A stretch of DNA of 64,000 nt from Loripinus fragilis. Lineage: Eukaryota > Mollusca > Bivalvia > Lucinida > Lucinidae. The notes below the pieces were generated by a model. That model saw only the letters and a program-made list of their open reading frames with translations. It was not told the DNA's origin and did not search any database. Below are positions 56,941 to 64,000 of this stretch, piece after piece. The position numbers and the translations under genes were made by a program. Position 1 is the first letter of the stretch. Every line of letters begins with the position of its first letter. The stretch covers positions 26,999,213 through 27,063,212 of the forward strand of contig OZ026519.1 of NCBI GenBank assembly GCA_964019695.1, read 5' to 3'.

Positions 56941-57279
56941 GATCTGACGTCGTGACGTCATTTACCCTATAGTGGGGTCTATACTACTGCGGTGCTTCGT
57001 TTGTTGGTCCTTTTGTTAATTGTGGTTTGTGTTTGTCATACTGTCTTGTCTGTTCCTTGCAGCCTTGTAGTCTCCTGTTCGGAAAGGACTGACCTCTTGG
57101 CTCTCGTGTGTGTGATGTATCTTGAGATTTTGTCACTTTCCCATATCGTGTCCTGGGTCAGGCGTGTTACTTGATTGTATTGATTCCTGATCTTTGCCTT
57201 AATTCTTACTTTAATACAATTGATGATCTAACGTTTATGCTACTACACTTCGCCGAAATGCTTTGGGGCGTGACTGCTA

Positions 57280-57531
57280 TTGAAATGGTTAACATTTGTA
57301 TACAGGTTAAAAATCAGAGGTCACAACCAATCTGTAATATATGTATTGCCATGGGTTTGCATTTTGATGGGCGATTTTAATGCCAGTGCGTGCAATAACG
57401 ATGGTTTTGTAGATGCAGATGACTTCTTGGCACACCATTATAGCCTTGATGACACAATGAACGGAAGACTGAATATCTCATCTAAATCGAAAAGACAAAT
57501 GGGCCAGTGCATGAGATTTCCAACAATGTGA
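57280..57531 (+). pseudogene. LINE APE-endonuclease fragment (GDFNA motif)
   Basis: The open frame contains ILMGDFNAS followed by an acidic stretch (FVDADDF), as in the endonuclease domain of LINEs, where GDFNA is near-invariant. The rest of the endonuclease and the reverse transcriptase do not follow; a MITE does. The right breakpoint of the tandem duplication lies inside this frame at 57,399. Confidence 0.65.
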
Positions 57532-57742
57532 CTTGTGCGACCAGCAAAGGCTCAGACCAGCCTGCGCATACGCGCAGACTGATCAGAGCCTTTGGTAGTC
57601 GCTCGAATATTCTATGAGTGTTAAGCTACTAACTGAGCATCTTTTGGAGCTTCAAAGCTTAAAAGGAAGCTGCACAGGCTCGTCTGAGTCTACACTTGTC
57701 AAAATGCCACATTGTTGGAAATCCCATGCCACGGCTCAAATA
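57497..57742. repeat. Palindromic MITE, GATTTCCAACAATGTG ends
   Basis: GCATGAGATTTCCAACAATG at the left is inverted at the right (CATTGTTGGAAATCCCATGC). Inner words are TGCGACCAGCAAAGGCTC and CGCGCAGACTGATCAG. Sister copy at 59,999-60,245. Confidence 0.75.
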
Positions 57743-57807
57743 TATCGACGCAGTGGGTGTCACAAAACAATAGGATTAATAATGAGGGCAATAGGTTGCT
57801 TGATATA

Positions 57808-57970
57808 AATAGAGAATACTAGGTGAGTGTCTTTTGATATCAAGTTTACCAGGCAAGGCTTTGAGAACGCTTGTTGACATCGCGAGGCTTGCCGAGCGAT
57901 TCAACATGCGTTCTCAAAGCCGAGCCTGGTAAACTTGATATCAAAAGACGCGAACCTGGTATTCTATTTA
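57808..57970. repeat. Palindromic MITE, AAATAGAGAATAC ends
   Basis: The stem includes CTTTTGATATCAAGTTTACC and its complement, with inner GGCTTTGAGAACGC paired to GCGTTCTCAAAGCC. The tip region holds GCGAGGCTTGCCGAGCG. The 28-bp word starting GATTAATAATGAGGGCAATA occurs just before it (about 57,774) and again at about 58,172. Confidence 0.75.
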
Positions 57971-58899
57971 TCAGTTTACCCATTATTGAACACTCTTCAA
58001 ACTTACGATTATGACGTAATTTTTTATTTTTGTGTTGATTCAGAGTCATTGGCGACGTCATTCAAAAAGTGCAACGTCATCATGACCTGATAAAGGTAAC
58101 ATGCCGTGAGATAGGAAACGTTTATTAGGTTATGTTGAAACAATTCAGTTAATATTAGGGGTGACTGATAAGATTAATAATGAGGGCAATAGGTTGCTTA
58201 ATATGAGTAAGTGTACTAGCATGTTAATTGTGAATGATAGATGGATGTGGAGATGACAAATTGAATGGCTCAGTGACCTTCAGATACCAATCTGTTATTG
58301 ATCTTCCAGTCGCAACAATTTATCAAGAAATTAAGTGTATTAGAACTTGATACATCGTTTCCTGGTGGCCACGCACTAATTTCAAATAGCTTATGCTTCA
58401 CAATTGATTTAAAGTAAAGAAACTAGTATTTAAAAATACCATAGCATGAGAAAGAGAATCATAATCGTATAAAAATGTTTTATCTTTTAGCTCACTTTTA
58501 GCAAATATTATATAAGAGAGTGAACCCTTTGCTTCCGCAAGTAAAGGAGAAGTAAACACTTTATGCTGCGAACTTTCTGAATTTTCGAATGAATCAGCTG
58601 ATTCCTGTAATAGCCATAGTCGGTAAAAAAAAAAAAAAAAAAATGCATGGTTTGGACACCAGTGGGATACGTCAAGTAAATCCATTCATCGTGCAATGAC
58701 TCCATCCACTCCGTTGCAGGCTTTCCATGGTGACTGCAAACAAAACGTACAAAAAGAAACGTACAAAAAGAAACTCAATCCATACATTCGTTAACACAGA
58801 AAAGACGCACAAAAATAAGGAAGATGAAATCTAAATCTCAAACACCTTTTGAAGGAAAAATGCCTCGAAAGCAAACAGGAAAACAAGGATATCCATATA

Positions 58900-59417
58900 T
58901 ATGATTTATATACCTTTTTCAAAGATATCAATGGTCCCATTGATAGTCCCAATCATGATTATGAAACACTTTGAACAATGGTGTTAACTTTGAGTTTCAA
59001 TAACTTGTGTTGCTGTATGCAGACGATACAGTTGTTTTTGTAGCAATTGAAAGAGTCTTTCAAAATAATTAAGATATGTTCCATAGATACTCAGAATTAT
59101 GGCACTTAACTATTAACTTTGATAAAACTCAATTTTGAAAAATATTTGATCAACGTCTCAAAATTGTATTAGATTTCTATTCTAAAATTATCAGATATCG
59201 GACTGGCAATCATCGGCTTCAAGTTGTGATGGGATGGTACACCATTATACGGGCGAAAATGTAATGTTTGCACTACAAACAGCTTTGCACTATTAACAGC
59301 ATTGGTGATGAGTATCATTATTTATTTTTATGTGAATTTAGCGAGTGACCGATTATCTATTTTATTAAAAGTAGTTAATTCTGTTACAGTCATCTTTATA
59401 ACTTTTAACATTACTTA
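58900..59417 (+). pseudogene. LINE reverse transcriptase and C-terminus relic
   Basis: Bases around 59,008-59,050 read LLYADDTVVF, the YADD catalytic motif of LINE reverse transcriptase. WHLTINFDKTQF follows, as in the next conserved block. At about 59,293-59,345 the frame reads INSIGDEYHYLFLCEFS, matching the usual IGDEYHYLFxC tail. Stops and an internal deletion make it non-functional. It could belong to the same LINE family as the GDFNA fragment at 57.3 kb. Confidence 0.8.
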
Positions 59418-59419
59418 GA

Positions 59420-59615
59420 GGAGCGCAGTGTCTCAGCGGTAGAGTGTTTGACTCGAGATTAAGAGGTTTCGGGCTCAAGCCTCACCGCAGGCAACGTGTT
59501 GTGTCCTTGATTAGACACTTTATCCTCTGCTTAATACTTGTTCAACCATGGAAGACTCGTCCCGCAACAACTGAAAATTGTTGACTGGGACATAAAGAAT
59601 CAAAGAAACAAACAA
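59420..59615 (+). repeat. tRNA-derived SINE, diverged
   Basis: GAGCGCAGTGTCTCAGCGGT head, CTCGAGATTAAGAGG, weakened B-box, tail CAAAGAAACAAACAAA. Target duplicate ACATTACTT is present on both sides. It is inserted in or next to the LINE relic tail. Confidence 0.85.
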
Positions 59616-59998
59616 ATTATACATTACTTCAAGGTTGATGGATGTTTAAGACGACTTTGAGTTTTGTAAGCATCAGTTTACTATCAATAGGAACTGCCTC
59701 CATTTTCCGAATGAGTTTATGATATGATTTCATCATTTTGGACACAACCTTTCCACAGAGTCAGTCTCCAAATCCTGCACTGCTATGTCATGATAAGATT
59801 TTTGAAAGAAAAATAGACGTTAAATAGCATATTTATTTTACTAAGATACTTGGTGGATTTATTTAGAGCCTCAACTGGAAATGGATTGATTTGGGCCAGT
59901 ACATAGGATTAAGGCACTTTTCGCATATGCGCAAGATCATCTTTTAATCGCCCTTGCTGACGTATCCAGCGGTCTGGAGGTCTACATTTTGGTCTGTG

Positions 59999-60245
59999 CA
60001 TTTGAGCCGCAACACGTGATTTCCAACAATGTGGCATTTTGACATGTGTAGATTCAGACGAGCCTATCCAGCCCCTTGTTAAGCTTAGAAACTCCAAATG
60101 TTGTTCGGTCAGTAGCTTAATATTCATAGAATACTCGAGCGACTAGCAAAGGCTCTGATCAGACTGCGCGTATGCGTAGGCTGATCTGAGGCTTTGCTGG
60201 TCGCACATACCACATTGTTGGAAATCCCATGTCACGGCTCATTTG
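59999..60245. repeat. Palindromic MITE, GATTTCCAACAATGTG ends, second copy
   Basis: TTTGAGCCGCAACACGTGATTTCCAACAATG at the left pairs with CATTGTTGGAAATCCCATGTC and ACGGCTCATTTG at the right. Overall orientation is opposite to that of the 57.5-kb copy. Confidence 0.75.
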
Positions 60246-60583
60246 TCTTGTATGAAGGTTCTGATAAGACTGCGAGCAGTACCAAAATCCCATGTCCTGG
60301 ACCATTGTTTCTTGCTCACCATGCTCACCGGACAAGGATATCTGAGATTTTACCCTGGGATAGAAAATCGTACCTTACCAAGGCTATCTTACCCAGGCTG
60401 TCACGTGAGGGCTACATACATTTGGTTGTATTGGAACTCACGCACATGGTCGTCAAGTGACGTCATTGTTATGTTTAAGTTACGCCATCGTGTACAATTG
60501 CATCTAAGTGTATTCATGGACTACTGGAAGCTTATTTTAAAATAAGAAAACACAGTGGTGAGCAAGAAAACTAATCTATTATT

Positions 60584-60705
60584 CGTGTGAGGGAAGGATA
60601 GAAAAATCAGTCCTACAGGATCACCGTTTGTCATCAGTCGGCAAGCCTCGTGATGCCAAACCGCAATCCTTGGGACGGATTTTTCTATCCTACCCTCACA
60701 CTCAT
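60584..60705. repeat. Hairpin repeat, CGTGTGAGG...CCTCACAC, copy A
   Basis: CGTGTGAGGG...GGATAGAAAAATC pairs with GATTTTTCTATCC.ACCCTCACAC-type sequence (one base offset). The interior has CGGCAAGCCTCGTGATGCC. AGCAAGAAAA precedes both copies. Confidence 0.7.
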
Positions 60706-60931
60706 GATAAATTCTTATAATCTCGCATATCCGTACCAGCCCTTGGGAAAGATAGAAAACGAACAGCCGCACGCTGGCCGCACTTACTTCCGTGACGTCA
60801 TTGTAATGTTCAAATGACGTCACCAATGTCGCATCACAGCGATTTCGGGATTTTATGGAAGCCTTTTTCATGTTATTTTCCAATATTAAATGTGGTATTT
60901 TAGTGATGAGCAAGAAAAATAATATATTAAT

Positions 60932-61038
60932 CGTGTGAGGATGAGATAGAAAAGTCCGTTCCTCGCGATTGACATTTGTCATTACTCGGCAAGCCTCGTG
61001 ATGCAAATCGGTGATTTTTCTATCCTACCCTCACACTC
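60932..61038. repeat. Hairpin repeat, copy B
   Basis: Same ends and same CGGCAAGCCTCGTGATGC interior as copy A, shorter and more diverged. Confidence 0.7.
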
Positions 61039-61537
61039 AATGATAGATCCTTATAGTATATTTATAATGAATTCATCCACAGATGCCCCGAGATAATTGA
61101 CCCAGCACATGAGCTTAAGGAACTTATCAAAAAGGCGACAAGCCAAGGGCCTGCGTATCGGCGAAGTCTCGCCAGAGCCATCACTGCTTGTACACATACA
61201 GTTTTGATGAATAGGAAAAACATTAGACATATTAGTATAACCCCACTTGATACGAGAAATACAGCTGAAGGATGAATATAATGGGCTGGTCACAATTGCG
61301 TTAATCAATATACAGTTACTTAATAATTCAAGAAGGCTACTCTATTACGAATGCTACTCTATTACATTTGTACCTGTATGGGTTACCATAAAGTTGGTAC
61401 TTGTCACAACTGAGACTGAGGCGAGTCTGTGCAAATCGCAGGAACCTTTACTGGTCACATGCATAAAGTTTTGATGTAATGACAGAAGCCGACCAAAATG
61501 TAGACCTCTATCCCCGCTGGACACACCAACCACACTG

Positions 61538-61952
61538 GTAAATGTACACGTCGATTTGCTGGTATTTACGCATATTGCCGGTACTTCATAGACCGGAAGT
61601 GGTAAATATTGGTGTTAATACTATATAGAAAAATACGCCATATGCCTAAAGGACTATAGAATTAGATCATTTTTAAGTATTAGGCATGCACATGGCGATT
61701 TATGTAAGCATTTAGGAAAAGATTCGAGTACCGATCTGGATGATCGGTACTCGAATCTATTCCTAAATGCTTACATAAATCGCCATGCACTTACTGAATA
61801 CTTAAAATTTATCTAATTCTATAGTCCTTTAGGCATATGTCATGTTTTTTCTATATAGTATTGACACTAATATCTACAACTTCCGATCTATGAAGTACCG
61901 GCAATACGCGTAAATACCAGCAAATCGACGTATACATTTACCAGTGTGTCTT
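61538..61952. mobile_element. Palindromic MITE of about 415 bp, ACACTGGTAAATGTA ends
   Basis: Stem homology runs the whole length. Examples are CGTCGATTTGCTGGTATTTA, ACTATATAGAAAAA, CCTAAAGGACTATAGAATTAGAT and GCGATTTATGTAAGCATTTA. The tip is GATTCGAGTACCGATC then TGGATGATCGGTACTCGAATC. No coding capacity. Confidence 0.85.
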
Positions 61953-62029
61953 AATGCATCCCATTATTTGTGTATGCGAGCAGTGAATGTTATTTGCTCA
62001 CACGTTCGAGCAATCGTTGCCCGTCAGTG

Positions 62030-63166
62030 TGATGATAATAATAATAATAATAGACTTTATTTAAAGAGGGTAACACATTTAGTAACAAAACTAATCTTCC
62101 ATGAGGCCCTCTAATAAATACATATATATACAGTTTTACATAGTGTCTGAAGGTGGTAAAGCAAAAGAATGTTTCAAAATAGTTTTGAAAATAGCGCACT
62201 CCTTAAGAGCGTTGTATGGTTGTAGAAATTAGTATGCTTTTGGAATGGATATTATGAACAAGTCTACTACAACTGATATTTCTGAGGGAAAACAATAACC
62301 ATATTTTGTTAAAAGATTACTTTCAGAGTTACAACTCAACTTTCTGAGGAACATATGAATGTATTTATGACTTATCCAAACATGACAGATCTATCTGATA
62401 ATTATGCAAGGACAAGCTTTTATTTCGATGCAAATTGAGCTGCTAACTCTCTCAGACTCTGATGTTTTACTTTGCTTAACCACACAACAGATATTTAATG
62501 ATTTTATATTGTAGATTCAAAGTTAAGTGAAAACTAATAGCAACAGTACATTTAACTCCTATACATGTACATAGTCAATACATTTGTAAATGTAATTTAT
62601 TTACCAAATTCATCAAGGTATAATCCAGAAAGTTACTTTGGGTAATCTCACTTATCTTTGAATTGACAATAGAACAAACAATGCAATATACATATTATGT
62701 ACATGAAAAAAAGGGTTATTATTTACATATCAAAGTTAAATCAGGGATTTTTCATCCATTTGATGAAATTTGAATGAAATGTGTCAGTTTTATCTATCGA
62801 TTTCAAACCTGAAGGTAAACTATTCCAAATAATGGGTCCAGAGTATGTTATGCTTTGCTTAAATATTTCTTTGTAAGGCCTTGGGGTAATAAATGAATGT
62901 CCTGATGATGATCTGAGTGTAGGAATGTTTTCATTAGGTACACGCTCTTGAAATAAATCACTGATATAAGGTGGGCATTCTCCTAGAGAAACCTTGTGCA
63001 TAAACTTTGCTTTTCGTAGATACAGCCTGTCATAAACAGTTAGTATTTTAAGATCTTCCATACTTTCTACTACATTGACAACATTATAGTCCAAAATTAT
63101 TTTACAAGCTCGCTTTTGGAGACGAAAAATTCTATTTAATAACCAAACTACCGTGCACTGGTCCAA
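62030..63166 (-). pseudogene. CR1/L2-like LINE 3' end: ORF2 C-terminus and 3' UTR
   Basis: The minus-strand open frame at 62,741-63,166 has the typical C-terminal pattern of CR1/L2-type ORF2: RLQKRACKIILD, LKILTVYDRLYLRKA, PPYISDLF, then SGPIIWNSLPSGLK and a final FHSNFIKWM. The reverse transcriptase core is missing (5' truncation, usual for LINEs). Downstream on that strand the 3' UTR ends near AATAAA, then an (ATT)n repeat at about 62,035-62,053, a common ending of this clade. Confidence 0.82.
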
Positions 63167-63187
63167 TTATGTAACCTCGGCAAGCTA

Positions 63188-63412
63188 CTGTTGTGCCAGC
63201 CAAGAGTGACAGTGACGTCATGTTTTGTTTACAAAGTTATCAGGGACTTAGAATCGATAGGTACTTGAGTATTAATCCTATCCGCAGGATAGGATTAATA
63301 CACCAGTGATCTATCGATTCACATTAACTCAAGTGGAGTGTACAAGTTAATGTTTACTTAACAATTGTAAACAAAATATTACGTCGCTGTCACTCTTGGT
63401 TGGCACAACAGT
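63188..63412. mobile_element. Palindromic TA-flanked MITE, 225 bp
   Basis: TIR CTGTTGTGCCAGCCAAGAGT and its near-perfect inverse at 63,393-63,412. TA lies directly outside both ends (63,186-63,187 and 63,413-63,414). The tip is the perfect palindrome ATTAATCCTATCC-GCA-GGATAGGATTAAT. It lies just upstream of the truncated LINE. Confidence 0.85.
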
Positions 63413-63414
63413 AT

Positions 63415-64000
63415 ATTGATGAACGGAAGAGAAACTGTATGCCATAACTAATCAAATGGATGAATAAACAATGACTAGAATTAGTAAGTCTTACGAAGAA
63501 GCAGGATAACTTGATATGTGTCCCTAGTGGACATAAATATTTGAATACTTCTCGTTTCTATGTTACGTTCACCCAAGGGTCAGGCTACTTCTCCAATCGG
63601 AACTGCCTCGGCCAATTCCACGAAATTCCGTGGGATCAGACCACGGATGTACATCGAGGATCTACTTTGATAACGCGGGTGATAACGTGACGCTGACATT
63701 ATATAACGTGACGCTGACGTCAAAGAAACCATGTTGACACAAAACAAGTGTGATTGCATCAAAACGAACGGCTTAAATGAAATTTTGTTTTTTTTTTTCA
63801 TTAAAATACCGCTATAGCGAGATTTTATTGAAAACACATTAACTTAATTTAATCTGCTGATTAAACTTTTTGGATAATCAGAATAATCGATTTTAATATA
63901 ACTGAACCCATATGCTACAGAACTAATTTTCCACACGCCAGTTCCGGCTAACAAAATGGAGCTTTTTGTACATAGTACTATGCGTAATGCTCCTTTCATA
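63415..64000. other. No gene recognised
   Basis: A minus-strand 85-codon ORF (63,580-63,837) has no motif. GTGACGCTGAC appears twice near 63,688-63,717. Confidence 0.5.

Larger units (their letters stand above)
46334..56988. mobile_element. Giant palindromic virus-like element, copy 2 (complete centre)
   Basis: 10,655 bp. Left arm 46,334-51,626, spacer 51,627-51,721, right arm 51,722-56,988. Target duplicates GAGGTG (46,328-46,333) and GCGGTG (56,989-56,994). The arms differ by scattered substitutions and small indels, and they show the same left/right differences as copy 1. The palindrome therefore formed and diverged before the segment was duplicated. Confidence 0.87.
45271..57399. repeat. 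Tandem duplication, unit 2 (about 12,129 bp)
   Basis: Full-length version of the unit. It ends where CAATAAC continues into the rest of the LINE endonuclease relic, so unit 2 has the original right flank and unit 1 the original left flank. Confidence 0.92.

Noticed and set aside
58398..58685. 95-codon minus-strand ORF with a poly-F run
   Set aside because: It crosses a poly-A/T tract. The right half looks somewhat protein-like, but I cannot tie it to any family.

Overview
The window is repeat-rich, intron-scale animal DNA. It has no operons, no ribosome binding sites and no bacterial genes. It holds pieces of at least three LINE retrotransposons, six copies of one tRNA-derived SINE, many palindromic or TA-flanked non-autonomous DNA elements, and several minisatellites. 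I think the source is an invertebrate, probably a bivalve mollusc. That rests on overall repeat style and was not tested. I see no convincing host protein-coding gene.

Bases 1-33,670 are a mosaic. A LINE RNase H tail opens the window (2-820). SINEs lie near 1.2, 9.5, 18.3, 23.4 and 33.5 kb. Elements with terminal inverted repeats lie at 3.57-4.90, 7.53-8.71 and 14.88-16.01 kb. There is an inverted minisatellite at 13.7-14.1 kb, a 42-bp minisatellite at 19.7-20.1 kb, and a 187-bp satellite at 27.5-28.7 kb. The satellite lies inside a 7.2-kb interval bounded by inverted repeats. A hierarchical 955-bp fold-back sits at 32.27-33.23 kb between TTAA sites.

Bases 33,674-57,399 are the striking part: a tandem duplication of an 11.6/12.1-kb segment. 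Each unit carries a giant palindromic mobile element (34,737-44,861 and 46,334-56,988) with arms of about 5.2 kb meeting at a 95-bp spacer. The ends are AGTAGTATAG...CTATACTACT, next to a near-perfect 6-bp target duplication (GAGGTG/GCGGTG). Reading outward from the centre, each arm encodes an ORF fragment cut by the palindrome junction, a 47-aa C2H2 finger protein, a 435-aa zinc-finger plus P-loop ATPase of the FtsK/HerA (A32-like) packaging type, a protein with two tandem PC4-like domains, and conserved small ORFs. Two homologous CCAAT/TATA promoter cassettes are present per arm. Polymerase B, integrase, protease and capsid genes are not seen. I read this as a defective relative of Polinton/Maverick or adintovirus-like elements that folded into a head-to-head palindrome. 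The left arms keep an open ATPase; both right arms have a stop inside Walker A.

Bases 57,400-64,000 return to mosaic. They hold a LINE endonuclease relic at the duplication breakpoint, a LINE reverse transcriptase relic (58.9-59.4 kb), a SINE, several palindromic MITEs, and the 3' end of a CR1/L2-like LINE on the minus strand (62.0-63.2 kb).
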